Positions 54,773-64,000 of a stretch of 64,000 nt of DNA are shown piece after piece (positions within the stretch are counted from its first letter, which is position 1; the number at the start of each line of letters is the position of its first letter). The position numbers and the translations under genes were made by a program. The notes beneath the pieces were generated by a model. It saw nothing but the letters and a program-made list of their open reading frames with translations. It was not told the origin of the DNA and did not search any database. The DNA is from an uncultured Pseudomonadota bacterium (lineage in GTDB: Bacteria; Pseudomonadota; Gammaproteobacteria; Methylococcales; Methylomonadaceae): positions 55,701 to 119,700 of the forward strand of contig CAIQDI010000013.1 of the NCBI GenBank assembly GCA_903870545.1, in the 5' to 3' direction.

Positions 54773-55303
54773 ATGAAAATAAAAACGCCGTTATTTATGG
54801 TGATGATGAGCGTTTTTAGCGCGGTAACGAATGCTGAAGCGGTTTATAAATGCGTCACGAATGGGCGTGATGCAAAATATCAAAATTCACCGTGCGACGA
54901 AAGCAAACAAATTGCCGCCACCGTTTTTGATATGCCCGTGACCGCTCGAAAACAAATAACGCTCAAACAAAATAACGGTCATTATTTAATCGCGGGGGAA
55001 ATTAACCGTGTAAAACTGACGTTTCTTATTGATACCGGTGCGTCCACCATCGCAATTCCTCAATTATTCGCCAATCAGGCGCACATTATTTGTACCAATC
55101 AATTTGTCACCATGAACACCGCGAACGGCAAAGTTCAGGCGTGCGTGACGACGGTGTCAAAACTAACGTTAAGCCCGTTTGAGTTTAACAACGTCGAAGT
55201 TTATATTCATCCGAATTTAGAAACGCCATTACTCGGCATGACCATTTTGCAGAAATTTAATATCGAACAACGCAACGGTGAAATGCACATTTCTGAACGT
55301 TGA
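54773..55303 (+). CDS. secreted retropepsin-like protein with DUF4124-like N-terminus
   Basis: The 176-residue protein has a signal peptide (to about residue 22), a short domain VYKCVTNGRDAKYQNSPC of the DUF4124 type, and a retropepsin-like clan AA domain with the active-site FLIDTGAST near residue 85 and the second-half GMTILQKFNI. It is a TIGR02281-type aspartyl protease. It is 3 bp downstream of bamC, so likely the last gene of the dapA operon before the dnd region. Confidence 0.82.
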   Translation: MKIKTPLFMVMMSVFSAVTNAEAVYKCVTNGRDAKYQNSPCDESKQIAATVFDMPVTARKQITLKQNNGHYLIAGEINRVKLTFLIDTGASTIAIPQLFANQAHIICTNQFVTMNTANGKVQACVTTVSKLTLSPFEFNNVEVYIHPNLETPLLGMTILQKFNIEQRNGEMHISER

Positions 55304-55408
55304 CCCACTCTTACTTTTCCACTCATTTTTTTATTACCTCTTTAATCACCTTCATAAAAAATTCTATGAAAACACTCCACAGCACCTCCGCGTTATTTGA
55401 GTTGTACA

Positions 55409-56371
55409 ATGGATAACGATGCTATTGAAAAGTACACCGATATTGTCGAATCCATTCGCGCAGAATATCTATCAGAAAATCAAAATTATCCTTGGATAGT
55501 TGGTTTTTCAGGTGGTAAAGATAGCACTTTAGTTGCTCATGCTGTGTTTGATGCGCTACTTTCTATTTCACCGTCAAGAAGAACTCGTGATGTTCACATT
55601 ATCTCAAATGATACGTTAGTTGAAAGTCCATTAGTTGTCGCGCATTTGCTGGCAACTCAGTCTGTGATGGAACAGGGCGCAAATAATTTAAGACTTCCCG
55701 TTAAAGTTGTCACGACACAACCTGACCTTGAACAATCTTTTTGGGTTAATTTAATTGGGCGTGGCTATCCAACGCCCAACCAAACTATGCGCTGGTGTAC
55801 CGACCGTTTAAAAATTCAGCCAAGTACACGCTATATTCTCAATTCAGTTTCACAATGTGGCGCGGCAATTATTTTGCTTGGCGTACGCTTAGATGAAAGC
55901 CAATCCCGTCGTGCTAACATTGAAAAACGTCAAAACATCGTTGATAGCAATCTTACGCCACACAATACGTTAACAGGTGCATTTGTTTATCGTCCGATTG
56001 TCGATTTAACAACCGATGAAGTTTGGGAGATTTTAGCGTCTCAAAATCCGCCTTGGGGTGGTACACATCGCGGATTGATTCAGCTTTATCGTGATGCCGA
56101 AGGGGGTGAATGTCCAGTTGTACTTTCTAAAGAAGACGCACCAGGATGTGGTACAAATTCAAGTCGTTTTGGTTGTTGGACATGTACTGTTGTTGAAAAA
56201 GACAAAAGTCTGCAAGGTTTTGTGGATAGCGGTAAGTTAGAATATAGCGGATTGATTGATTTTAGAGATTGGTTAAAATCGATTAGAAATGATTCCGCAA
56301 TGCACCAAATTAAACGCCGAAATGGACAAATTAGTTTTAATTTATGGCATAATGATAGAGAAATTAGTTGA
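55409..56371 (+). pseudogene. dndC: DndC-like sulfurtransferase, C-terminally truncated
   Basis: The 320-residue protein carries the PAPS-reductase/ATP-pyrophosphatase core of DndC: GFSGGKDSTLVAH, MRWCTDRLKIQP, and Cys residues CGTNSSRFGCWTC that hold a 4Fe-4S cluster. DndC takes sulfur from a Cys desulfurase and puts it in the DNA backbone. Full-length DndC proteins are about 480-550 residues. Here the frame ends soon after IKRRNG, the point where family members continue with a C-terminal domain. The HNH gene starts 5 bp later. The core is intact, so partial activity is not excluded. dndB is absent. Confidence 0.78.
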
Positions 56372-56376
56372 CGACT

Positions 56377-57348
56377 ATGATAAAAAATTTGTCTTATTAT
56401 TTGCACTGCTTTGATAATCTTAGACGTGACCGTAAAAATGGTGGTGCGCCCCACAAACCCATATTGCTCATTAGTTTGATTCAATTATTTGAATTGCACC
56501 GAATTGATTCCAATGAAATTTTTGTAACACCTGAAATTGTAGGGATGTTTCAATCTATCTGGAATAAATTGGTTAAATCTGAGCATCATATGTCGTTTGC
56601 ATTACCTTTTTATTTTATGAAAAGTGAGCCATTTTGGAAGTTAATTCCTAACCAAGGCTGTGAAAAATGGGTGGCAGCAAAATCTGCAATGCGAACATTT
56701 TCTAATTTAAACATTGCAGTTAAATGTGTAGAAATAGACTTTGAGTTGTATCAATTACTCAAAGAAAAAAGTAACCGTGACGTTTTAATAGCTTTTTTGT
56801 TGAATGCCTATTTTTCTATTTCTGAAAAGAGCTATAAGTTTGAACAAGCAGATGATATTTTTTCAATAGTCTCAAAGGACATTATCGAAGGCTCGGCTGA
56901 AAATTATGAAAAGACAATCAAAATGCTAGAAAAAAATTTAGACAAAGAATCTTTTGAAGAAGAAATTTTTGTTAGAAGCAGTATTTTTAAGCGAGAGGTG
57001 ATTAAGCTGTACGACAACACTTGCTGTATAACAGGGTTAAGAGTTGACACGACAATCAACGCATCACTATTAGATGCTTGTCACATCATTCCATTTTCAG
57101 TTAGCCATAACGACACGATTACCAATGGTTTATCTCTATGTCCAAATATGCACAGAGCTTTTGATAGAGGCTTGATTTCAATTGATGAAAATTATCGTGT
57201 AGCAGTGAGTAATAAATTTAACGAACCTAAAAAATCTGTTTATAGTATTGATCAATTTAAAGGTTCTCAAATTCTTTTGCCAGAAAATGTGAAACACTAT
57301 CCTTCTCAACAAAATTTTGAATGGCACAGAAAACAGTATGGTTTTTAA
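56377..57348 (+). CDS. HNH endonuclease with sulfur-binding-domain-like N-terminus
   Basis: The 323-residue protein has an N-terminal domain with LSYYLHCFDNLRRDR, GGAPHKPILLISL and ALPFYFMKSEPFWKL. It resembles the sulfur-binding domain (SBD) of phosphorothioate-dependent enzymes such as ScoMcrA. The C-terminal HNH domain has CCITGLR, LDACHIIPF, NGLSLCPNMHRAFDRG. SBD-HNH enzymes cut phosphorothioated DNA. It sits exactly where the dndC end and dndD start are missing, so it seems to have replaced them. ATG at 56377 was preferred to TTG at 56368. A general HNH function without sulfur binding is the main alternative. Confidence 0.72.
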   Translation: MIKNLSYYLHCFDNLRRDRKNGGAPHKPILLISLIQLFELHRIDSNEIFVTPEIVGMFQSIWNKLVKSEHHMSFALPFYFMKSEPFWKLIPNQGCEKWVAAKSAMRTFSNLNIAVKCVEIDFELYQLLKEKSNRDVLIAFLLNAYFSISEKSYKFEQADDIFSIVSKDIIEGSAENYEKTIKMLEKNLDKESFEEEIFVRSSIFKREVIKLYDNTCCITGLRVDTTINASLLDACHIIPFSVSHNDTITNGLSLCPNMHRAFDRGLISIDENYRVAVSNKFNEPKKSVYSIDQFKGSQILLPENVKHYPSQQNFEWHRKQYGF

Positions 57349-57369
57349 CTTCTATTTGGATGAGTTTTT

Positions 57370-58038
57370 TTGAATTCAAGATTTTTGAGCGAAAAAATTA
57401 AACTCGATTGGGAGCGGCAAAACACAGGATTAGACGCAACAATTAAAAATGAACGAGCAACTTATGAACGTGAAAATGAAAAATACATTCGAGCAGAACC
57501 CGCTAAATCTAATGCGAAGAAAGCTCAAAAAGTCATTCATTTAATTGACGAGTTATTACCACGCTTATTTGCTTTAAAAACGGAAGATCTTTCGCAAAAA
57601 GTTAGTTATCGTTATAAACAACTTGCTCACAAACAACAAATTCATACTGTTTCGATTGAAGTCGATGGTCACTGCCGATTACACAGCGAAGACGGTGAGG
57701 AAGTAAAATTTGATCGTTCGGCGGGTGAAAATCAAATTTTCGCAACAGCTTTGTTTGCAGGTTTAGCGGATGTTTCTGGCTATCACATTCCGTTAGTAGT
57801 CGATACGCCATTGGCACGCTTGGACAGTAAACATCGTAAAAACTTACTTGATTATTGGTGTTCAGACCCGAATAGACAGGTGATTTTGCTTTCACAAGAC
57901 AAGGAAGTTGACGAAAACTTAATGCAAACTATTCGACCTCATCTTTGCAAAACCTATTTGTTGGAATCAACGTTAGTTGAAGATGGTGTGTATCAAACAG
58001 TCGCTAAAGAAAACACCTATTTTGAAGGCAAATTATGA
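57370..58038 (+). pseudogene. dndD: C-terminal fragment of DndD
   Basis: The 222-codon frame has no ATG start (only TTG at 57370, with an in-frame TGA three codons upstream). It begins in a coiled-coil stretch and contains the ABC-type signature RSAGENQIF, Walker B LVVDTPLARLD and the DEV-like switch LLSQDKEVDE. These are the C-terminal parts of the SMC-like ATPase DndD, which is about 660 residues long. The N-terminal Walker A is missing, so it cannot be an active ATPase by itself. It overlaps dndE by 4 bp, the normal dnd spacing. Confidence 0.8.
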
Positions 58039-59555
58039 GTGAAATTGAAACAACAAAAGTTTGGCTAGCTAACTTTACCACCAGTGCCGAAGCTGCAAAA
58101 CTAAGTAAAGATTTTTTAAATCATTTAGGCTTTACCGCTAATTATCAGTCAGCGCGTTTGGCAATTGGGCGTTCATTGGGTGAGGCAAATTTTCCTGAAA
58201 CGGCACCCGATGCTAAGGGCATGAGCATTAAAGGCAATTTGTTATTTGATGATGAAACCAAAGGTGGTTTACTTTGGTTAGCATTATTGGTTGAAAATAT
58301 AAATCAACATCAACCCACAAAAACAATCACGTTAGAGTTGTTACAACACACCGTTCGAGACCATTGGCATCGTGGAATTTTCTTGTTGCAAAAAGATTGG
58401 GAAGAAGCCGAAAGCGATTACAGCAAGTTTGTTGAATTGTTAATAACACGAAGAGCGGCATTGCCTAGCGATGTTGAGGCTACTCAAAATCATGAAAATG
58501 GCGATTACAGCTCTTTAATTGCAAAAGCAATTTCGCTTAGTTTAGGAAAAAATACGGATTCGGGTGAGCCAACAAATTGGATTATTAACGGTCAAGGTTA
58601 TTCACCAAATGTTGCCATTATGGGGCAAAGTGGCGCGGGCAAAACGCGAATGATGTTAAAACTTTTAACTGAATTGCGTGAATTAACGGGCGTGCCAGTA
58701 TTATTGATTGACGCTGGTAAAGATGAGTTAGCGGAACGTCCGGATTTAGCAAGTGCATTAGGTGCAACCGTTTTAAAAATCCCCAATCAAGCTATTCCAT
58801 TGGATATATTTCACGGTTCTACGTTAAGCACAGAAACCGCCCGCGATGTCACTATCGCATTTCGTGAATCATTGGATAAATCCTTGCAAAAAGGTTTGAC
58901 TGATAATCAAAAAATGCGTGTCTTGGAAGCCTTAAAATCTTTGTTTAGCAAACGTGAAAATATCACGATGGTAGATGTTAAAAAAACTATTGAACGCTAT
59001 TATGAAGAAAATAGTATTAAACCTGACCGCGTAGTAACTATTCCAAATGAACTTTGCCAATACCAATTGTTTAATCCGACGTTATCACCCGCTGAGTTTT
59101 TCAATCAAAGTTGGATAATCACGTTTGGTAGTGCGCCAAATGAAAGTCGCCGATTGACAATGTTTTTATTGTTTGACGCTTTACATCGTTATTTGCAAAC
59201 GCTTCCCGAATCTCCCATCGATAAAGACGGACATCGCGCTCTTCGCATGGCTGTTGCAATAGATGAAGCTCGTCCGTTGTTAGATGCAAAACATGATGGT
59301 TTAAGCAAAATGGTACGATTACACCGTTCGCACGGTTTAGCTGTTTTTATGGCGTCACAAAGTCCTGATGATTATGCGGGACAATCCGATGATTATATGG
59401 AACAAATCGGCTTACCTGTTTGCTTTAAAACAAATGCAACCAGCACAGCTGTTTTAAATAATATGTTTAAATCCAAGCCAAATTTTGCAGCATTAAATTC
59501 TGGTGTTTGTCTAAGCGTTATCAACAACCAAATGCAGAAAATTACGGCGTTTTAA
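58035..59555 (+). CDS. dndE: DndE domain fused to a HerA/FtsK-type ATPase
   Basis: The 506-residue protein starts with a DndE-like domain (residues about 15-105: AKLSKDFLNHLGFTAN, ARLAIGRSLGE, GNLLFDDETKGGLLWLALL). A linker and a P-loop ATPase follow, with Walker A GQSGAGKTRMMLKL near 200 and Walker B RMAVAIDEARPLL near 410. DndE binds nicked DNA in phosphorothioation systems; separate DndE proteins are about 110-130 residues. The ATPase part looks like DNA-pumping HerA/FtsK proteins. The frame is intact. A ribosome site inside dndD and a 4-bp overlap keep it in the former dnd operon. Confidence 0.8.
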   Translation: MSEIETTKVWLANFTTSAEAAKLSKDFLNHLGFTANYQSARLAIGRSLGEANFPETAPDAKGMSIKGNLLFDDETKGGLLWLALLVENINQHQPTKTITLELLQHTVRDHWHRGIFLLQKDWEEAESDYSKFVELLITRRAALPSDVEATQNHENGDYSSLIAKAISLSLGKNTDSGEPTNWIINGQGYSPNVAIMGQSGAGKTRMMLKLLTELRELTGVPVLLIDAGKDELAERPDLASALGATVLKIPNQAIPLDIFHGSTLSTETARDVTIAFRESLDKSLQKGLTDNQKMRVLEALKSLFSKRENITMVDVKKTIERYYEENSIKPDRVVTIPNELCQYQLFNPTLSPAEFFNQSWIITFGSAPNESRRLTMFLLFDALHRYLQTLPESPIDKDGHRALRMAVAIDEARPLLDAKHDGLSKMVRLHRSHGLAVFMASQSPDDYAGQSDDYMEQIGLPVCFKTNATSTAVLNNMFKSKPNFAALNSGVCLSVINNQMQKITAF

Positions 59556-59599
59556 TTATTGCCATTATCTTAATTTCTATTTTAAATTAACAAAAAACC

Positions 59600-62500
59600 A
59601 TGCAAAAACTCATCAGCACCGCCGCGTTATCCGATAACGTTTTAGAAAAATTACTGTCTGAACTGCAAACCGTGCAACCTGACATTGAAAAAGTTGCCGC
59701 TCGATTTGTTCATTTTGTTTCAGGAACATTGAACGACGAACAACAACCAATTTTGGAACAATTGCTAACGTATGGTTCAACTAAAACCATTGAAGAAACG
59801 GGCGATTGTTTATTAGTTGTGCCGCGTTCGGGAACGATTTCGCCGTGGTCAAGTAAAGCCACCGACATCGCGCACCGCTGCGGATTGACTGACATTCAAC
59901 GCCTCGAACGCGGCATTGAATACTTCATTGTCAGCGATTCGCCGTTGAATGAAAATGTTGCCCGCGTGGTGCATGACCGCATGACGCAAACCGTTATTTT
60001 CGACCAAACGAATTTAGATTTATTTGTTCAACATTCGCCGCTGCCGTTACAACACATCGATATTATCGAACAAGGACGCGACGCGCTCGTTTCGGCGAAT
60101 ACGGTTTTGGGTTTGGCGTTATCTGCGGACGAAATCGATTATTTGATGGACGCATTTCAACAGCTTGAACGCAATCCAACCGACGTGGAATTGATGATGT
60201 TCGCGCAAGCGAATTCGGAACATTGTCGCCACAAAATCTTTAACGCCGATTGGACAATTGACGGCATCGAACAAGCGCAAACGTTGTTTAAAATGATTCG
60301 TCACACGTCCGAAGTCAGTCCGCACGGGATTTTGTCGGCGTATCACGATAATGCGTCGGTGGCTGAAAATGCGTCAACGCAGGTTTTTATTCGCAATCCA
60401 CACACGGGCGAATATGCGTACACCGAAGAAGCCGCGCATTTGTTGATGAAAGTTGAAACGCATAATCATCCGACGGCGATTTCACCATATTCCGGCGCAG
60501 CAACGGGTTCGGGTGGTGAAATTCGTGACGAAGGCGCAACCGGTCGCGGGTCAACACCGAAAGCAGGTTTGACGGGTTTTTCAGTTTCACATTTGCAAAT
60601 TCCTGATTTCGCGCAACCGTGGGAACAAGCGAACGGCAAACCTGACCGCATTGCGTCGGCGTTAGACATTATGTTGCAAGCTCCGCTCGGTGGCGCGGCG
60701 TTCAATAATGAATTTGGTCGTCCGAATTTAACGGGTTATTTCCGCACGTTTGAGCAACCTGTTTTAAACAGCGACAACGCATTTCGCGGTTATCACAAAC
60801 CGATTATGATTGCGGGCGGTGTCGGCACGATTCGCCCGATGTTGGTGAATAAATTACCGATTCCAGCGGGTTCGTTGATTATTATTCTTGGTGGCCCAGC
60901 AATGTTGATTGGTTTGGGCGGAAGTGCGGCATCGTCGCAAGCATCGGGCGAAAGTTCAGAATTACTCGATTTTGCCAGTGTTCAACGCGAAAATCCCGAA
61001 ATGCAACGCCGTTGCCAAGAAGTCATCAACCATTGCAACGCACTTGGCGACAATACGCCCATCGTTTCCATTCACGATATTGGCGCAGGCGGATTATCAA
61101 ACGCCGTGCCTGAAATTATTCACGATTGTTCACGCGGTGGACGCTTTGAATTACGCAATGTTCAAAACGCCGATTTAGGCATGTCGCCAATGCAGATTTG
61201 GTGCAACGAAGCCCAAGAACGTTACGTCGTCGCCATCAAACCTGAATCGCTCGAATTATTTGAAGCCTTTTGCGAACGTGAACATTGTTTGCACGCGGTC
61301 ATCGGCGAAGTACGCGACGACGAACATTTGAGCTTGTCAGATAATTTATTGGGCGAAACGGCGGTTGATTTACCCATGTCAGTCTTATTCGGCAAACCAC
61401 CCAAAATGCACCGTTCAGTTGAACACGTCGCGCCAAAAATCGCGGCGTTCAACACAGAAAACATCGAACTTTCGGAAGCCATTAACCGCGTGTTAGCGTT
61501 TCCCGCCGTTGCCGATAAAAGTTTCTTAATTCATATTGGCGACCGTTCGGTGACAGGTTTAGTGGCGCGTGACCAAATGGTCGGACGTTGGCAAATTCCT
61601 GTTGCTGATGTCGCGGTGACAACGTCAGGTTTTCAAGCGATAACTGGCGAAGCGATGGCAATGGGTGAACGTTCGCCGATTGCGGTGATTAACGCGCCAG
61701 CATCGGGACGCATGGCAATTGGTGAAGCGTTGACGAATTTGGCGGCAGCGCGAATTGATGCTGTGCGTGATATTAAATTGTCTGCAAATTGGATGGCGGC
61801 GGCAGGTGTGGCGGGTGAAGATGCGGCGTTATTTGATACCGTGAAAGCCGTCGGTTTGGAACTTTGTCCCGAATTAGGCATTGCGATTCCTGTTGGCAAA
61901 GATTCGTTGTCGATGAAAACGGTTTGGCGCGATGAGGCTAGCGAAAAAGCAATGACCGCACCGTTGTCGTTGATTATCACAGCGTTTGCGCCGGTTTTAG
62001 ATGTGACCAAAACGCTCACGCCTGAATTGAAAGCGGTTGAAAATAGCGTATTACTTTTGATTGATTTAGGCGCAGGCAAAAATCGTTTAGGCGGTTCAGT
62101 GTTGGCGCAAGTTTATAACCAACTCGGTGACAACTGCCCTGACGTTGACGATTCAAAACGTTTAAAATCCTTTTTTGAATCGATTCAAACACTCAATCAA
62201 AACGATAAGTTGCTCGCGTATCACGACCGTTCAGACGGTGGTTTGTTGGCGGTTGCCGCAGAAATGCTTTTTGCCAGTCGTTTGGAAGTGAATGTAAATT
62301 TAAACGGCGACGTTTTAAGCGAATTGTTTAACGAGGAATTGGGCGCAGTCGTTCAAGTCAAAGCCGACGATTTAGAAAGCGTTAAAACGTTATTCGCACA
62401 CAACGGTTTAATTGATTGTGTGTTTGAAATCGGCACCGTCGGCACGCACGAAAATCAACGTTTGAACATTTCAAATTCTGGCGAAGTGATTTACAGCGAA

Positions 62501-63451
62501 ACGCGAGCGGCTTTACAAAAAACGTGGTCGGAATTAAGTTATCGAATGCAGGCGTTGCGTGACAATCCAGCGTGCGCCAAACAAGAATTTGACCAAATCG
62601 CGGATGATTCTGACCGTGGTTTGCATGCACTTTTGACGTTTGATGTGCGTGAAGATATTGCCGCACCGTTTTTAAATTTGTCACGTCCAAAAGTTGCCAT
62701 TTTGCGTGAACAAGGCGTAAATGGTCACGTCGAAATGGCGGCGGCGTTTGACTGCGCCGGATTCACCAGCATCGATGTTCACATGACCGACATTATCCAC
62801 GGTCGCGTCAGTTTACAAGATTTCAAAGGTTTGGTAGCGTGCGGCGGTTTTTCTTACGGTGACGTTTTGGGCGCAGGCGGCGGTTGGGCAAAATCTATTT
62901 TGTTCAACCCACGAGCGCGGGACGAATTCGCCGCATTTTTTGCTCGTGAAGATACGTTCAGTCTAGGCGTGTGTAATGGTTGTCAAATGTTATCAGGCTT
63001 GAAAGAAATTATTCCGAACGCACAACATTGGGCGCGTTTTGCGCGTAATAATTCCGAACAGTTTGAAGCGCGTGTGGCAATGGTGAAAGTAGAAGAATCG
63101 CCGTCGATTTTACTCGCGGGAATGGCAGGTTCAAGAATACCAATTGTCGTGGCGCATGGAGAAGGTCGCGCCGTATTTTCACAAAATCTGCAAGCTGCTG
63201 TTGAAGCCAAAATGATTGCGCTGTCTTATGTGGATTCGCGCGGCGTTCCGACAATCGATTTTCCTGCTAATCCAAATGGTTCGCCGTTTGGTATTACAGG
63301 TTTAACAACAACGGACGGAAAAGTCACAATTATGATGCCACATCCAGAGCGTTGTTTTAGAACGTTACAAAATTCGTGGTCGCCCAATGATTGGGATAAA
63401 AATGGCGCGTGGTTACGATTGTTTAGTAATGCGCGTGCTTGGGTAAATTAA
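59600..63451 (+). CDS. purL: phosphoribosylformylglycinamidine synthase
   Basis: The 1283-residue large-form PurL covers the N-terminal domain, two synthetase domains ([10 protein letters not shown] and [33 protein letters not shown] around 215-305) and a C-terminal glutaminase domain with LGVCNGCQM near 1130 and HGEGRA. It performs step four of purine synthesis with ATP and glutamine. Length and motifs match the proteobacterial single-chain form. It starts 44 bp after the dnd region ends. Confidence 0.97.
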   Translation: MQKLISTAALSDNVLEKLLSELQTVQPDIEKVAARFVHFVSGTLNDEQQPILEQLLTYGSTKTIEETGDCLLVVPRSGTISPWSSKATDIAHRCGLTDIQRLERGIEYFIVSDSPLNENVARVVHDRMTQTVIFDQTNLDLFVQHSPLPLQHIDIIEQGRDALVSANTVLGLALSADEIDYLMDAFQQLERNPTDVELMMFAQANSEHCRHKIFNADWTIDGIEQAQTLFKMIRHTSEVSPHGILSAYHDNASVAENASTQVFIRNPHTGEYAYTEEAAHLLMKVETHNHPTAISPYSGAATGSGGEIRDEGATGRGSTPKAGLTGFSVSHLQIPDFAQPWEQANGKPDRIASALDIMLQAPLGGAAFNNEFGRPNLTGYFRTFEQPVLNSDNAFRGYHKPIMIAGGVGTIRPMLVNKLPIPAGSLIIILGGPAMLIGLGGSAASSQASGESSELLDFASVQRENPEMQRRCQEVINHCNALGDNTPIVSIHDIGAGGLSNAVPEIIHDCSRGGRFELRNVQNADLGMSPMQIWCNEAQERYVVAIKPESLELFEAFCEREHCLHAVIGEVRDDEHLSLSDNLLGETAVDLPMSVLFGKPPKMHRSVEHVAPKIAAFNTENIELSEAINRVLAFPAVADKSFLIHIGDRSVTGLVARDQMVGRWQIPVADVAVTTSGFQAITGEAMAMGERSPIAVINAPASGRMAIGEALTNLAAARIDAVRDIKLSANWMAAAGVAGEDAALFDTVKAVGLELCPELGIAIPVGKDSLSMKTVWRDEASEKAMTAPLSLIITAFAPVLDVTKTLTPELKAVENSVLLLIDLGAGKNRLGGSVLAQVYNQLGDNCPDVDDSKRLKSFFESIQTLNQNDKLLAYHDRSDGGLLAVAAEMLFASRLEVNVNLNGDVLSELFNEELGAVVQVKADDLESVKTLFAHNGLIDCVFEIGTVGTHENQRLNISNSGEVIYSETRAALQKTWSELSYRMQALRDNPACAKQEFDQIADDSDRGLHALLTFDVREDIAAPFLNLSRPKVAILREQGVNGHVEMAAAFDCAGFTSIDVHMTDIIHGRVSLQDFKGLVACGGFSYGDVLGAGGGWAKSILFNPRARDEFAAFFAREDTFSLGVCNGCQMLSGLKEIIPNAQHWARFARNNSEQFEARVAMVKVEESPSILLAGMAGSRIPIVVAHGEGRAVFSQNLQAAVEAKMIALSYVDSRGVPTIDFPANPNGSPFGITGLTTTDGKVTIMMPHPERCFRTLQNSWSPNDWDKNGAWLRLFSNARAWVN

Positions 63452-63459
63452 GTAAAAAA

Positions 63460-63500
63460 TAAAAAAGGCGATGCTTTAAATAAAAGCATCGCCTTTCTTT
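63460..63500. terminator. terminator after purL
   Basis: Arms AAAAAGGCGATGCTTT and AAAGCATCGCCTTTCTTT with a short A-rich loop, 9 bp after purL. It may also serve the convergent FUN14-type gene. Confidence 0.92.
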
Positions 63501-63511
63501 TTATTCAAAAT

Positions 63512-63856
63512 TCAACCCATTTTAAAGCCCAATGCAAAACCACCCGTAGCACTTACGCCTTTTACGGTGAAACGTGATAATCGATCTAATAAAAAATCAC
63601 CTGAACTTTTTGCGGCTTCGGTAGCCACATCTGTGGCGCGTAATAATTCTGTGTCGGTAATATGAACTACTCCGTAGTATTCTGCGATAAACAAAATTAC
63701 CACAATCCCCCCCCCTAAAAACAATGCAGTGCGAAGCATTTTTTTGGCAAAATAGCCCACCGCAATTCCCAGAAGAAATGGCGCACCAATGTTCGTAAGT
63801 AACATCGGTGTAGAAAAAAAATCTTGATTGTCCATGCTTGAATCACCAAATTTCAT
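63512..63856 (-). CDS. FUN14-family small membrane protein
   Basis: The 114-residue protein has two hydrophobic helices (about residues 22-40 and 44-62), a glycine-rich turn and a C-terminal SATGGFALGFKMG, the typical FUN14 end. Bacterial FUN14 proteins have no settled role. An ATG at 63835 with a GGTGA ribosome site would give MDNQDFF; the longer form from 63856 is listed because both are possible. Confidence 0.72.
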   Translation of the reverse strand: MKFGDSSMDNQDFFSTPMLLTNIGAPFLLGIAVGYFAKKMLRTALFLGGGIVVILFIAEYYGVVHITDTELLRATDVATEAAKSSGDFLLDRLSRFTVKGVSATGGFALGFKMG

Positions 63857-63870
63857 TTATTGTTAAAACG

Positions 63871-63905
63871 AAAAAGCCCAAAATCATTAGATTTTGGGCT
63901 TTTCG
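63871..63905. terminator. terminator of the rRNA operon
   Basis: Arms AAAAGCCCAAAATC and GATTTTGGGCTTTT with a 5-6-base loop, just downstream (minus strand) of the 5S rRNA end. Confidence 0.93.
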
Positions 63906-63913
63906 TAAAATTA

Positions 63914-64000
63914 AGAGCTTGGCAATTCTCTACTTTCGCATGGCAAACTGCCACACTATCATCGACGCTAAGCGGTTTCACTTCCGAGTTCGGGATGGGA
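63914..64000 (-). rRNA. rrf: 5S ribosomal RNA, 3' portion (5' end beyond the window)
   Basis: The reverse complement has the universal 5S segments TCCCATCCCGAACTCGGAAG, GATGATAGTG and GCCATGCGAAAGTAGAGAA, ending near TTGCCAAGCTC. It is cut by the right edge, so its 5' third and the 16S-23S genes must lie beyond. Confidence 0.96.

Noticed and set aside
1..64000. CRISPR arrays and tRNA genes
   Set aside because: No regularly spaced repeats of CRISPR type and no clear tRNA cloverleaf or T-arm sequences were noticed on either strand by eye; a tool scan was not possible.

Overview
The window comes from an AT-rich gammaproteobacterial methane oxidiser, most likely Methylococcales (type I methanotroph). 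The direct evidence is a complete pmoC-pmoA-pmoB operon (36618-39510), which has the copper ligands expected of particulate methane monooxygenase and the C-A-B gene order. The housekeeping genes around it (ftsK, gltX-ribD-nrdR, xthA, dapA-bamC, purL, acs) are gammaproteobacterial in type. The genus cannot be fixed from the sequence alone.

Layout. 1-6.3 kb: serine synthesis (serA, cut by the left edge), an L,D-transpeptidase, a YdjM-like membrane protein, a heme A synthase/ygfZ/folA overlapping operon and an asparaginase. 6.4-15.5 kb: a small helical secreted protein, then a metal-uptake operon (HupE-like permease, TonB, ExbB, ExbD, second HupE-like permease, TonB-dependent receptor), then an EexN-like secreted protein, a formylglycine-generating-enzyme-fold protein and an Asp-box lipoprotein with a Cys-x-Cys-Cys site. 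15.5-17.8 kb: accessory DNA with a candidate c-di-GMP-I (GEMM) RNA, a transposase remnant, a probable restriction-modification pair and a small three-repeat secreted protein. 17.9-23.9 kb: a truncated haemoglobin with its ferredoxin-type reductase, a NIT-domain chemoreceptor, an EAL-HDOD signalling protein and a beta-carbonic anhydrase. 24.1-32.6 kb: a zincin-like extracellular protein, a DMT exporter, acetyl-CoA synthetase, a prokaryotic ionotropic-glutamate-receptor-type potassium channel and FtsK. 32.7-43 kb: an orphan antitoxin, a Gln-rich secreted protein, an XRE regulator and the pmo island. 43-55 kb: ntrB, gltX, ribD, nrdR, a BrnT/BrnA module, a large PKD/DUF1566 protein, xthA, rpmE, deaD, dapA, bamC and a retropepsin. 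55.4-59.6 kb: a rearranged dnd (DNA phosphorothioation) locus. 59.6-64 kb: purL, a FUN14 protein and the 3' end of a 5S rRNA on the minus strand, so an rRNA operon lies just beyond the right edge.

Three things stand out. (1) The pmoCAB operon sits with a membrane multicopper oxidase, a cupredoxin, a CopC-like protein and a TlpA-like thioredoxin in a block of about 7.2 kb. This block is bracketed by direct repeats of about 0.8 kb and splits an ancestral [Gln-rich gene]-[XRE]-[DEAD-box helicase] locus. The left repeat keeps the intact XRE gene and only the 5' end of the helicase. The right repeat keeps only the 5' tip of the Gln-rich gene, an XRE gene with a 179-bp deletion and the intact helicase. 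This is the footprint expected from single-crossover integration of a circle carrying the copper/methane block. (2) The DUF1566 protein ends in a stretch rich in NNC/NNT codons with the sequence character of a variable region diversified by a diversity-generating retroelement. No reverse transcriptase is visible in the window. (3) In the dnd locus the 3' end of dndC and the 5' two-thirds of dndD are missing. An HNH endonuclease gene occupies the gap, and its N-terminal domain resembles sulfur-binding domains of phosphorothioate-dependent restriction enzymes. The last gene fuses a DndE domain to a HerA/FtsK-type ATPase.

All statements rest on reading the sequence and on remembered family features. 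No database search, alignment score or structure prediction was run.
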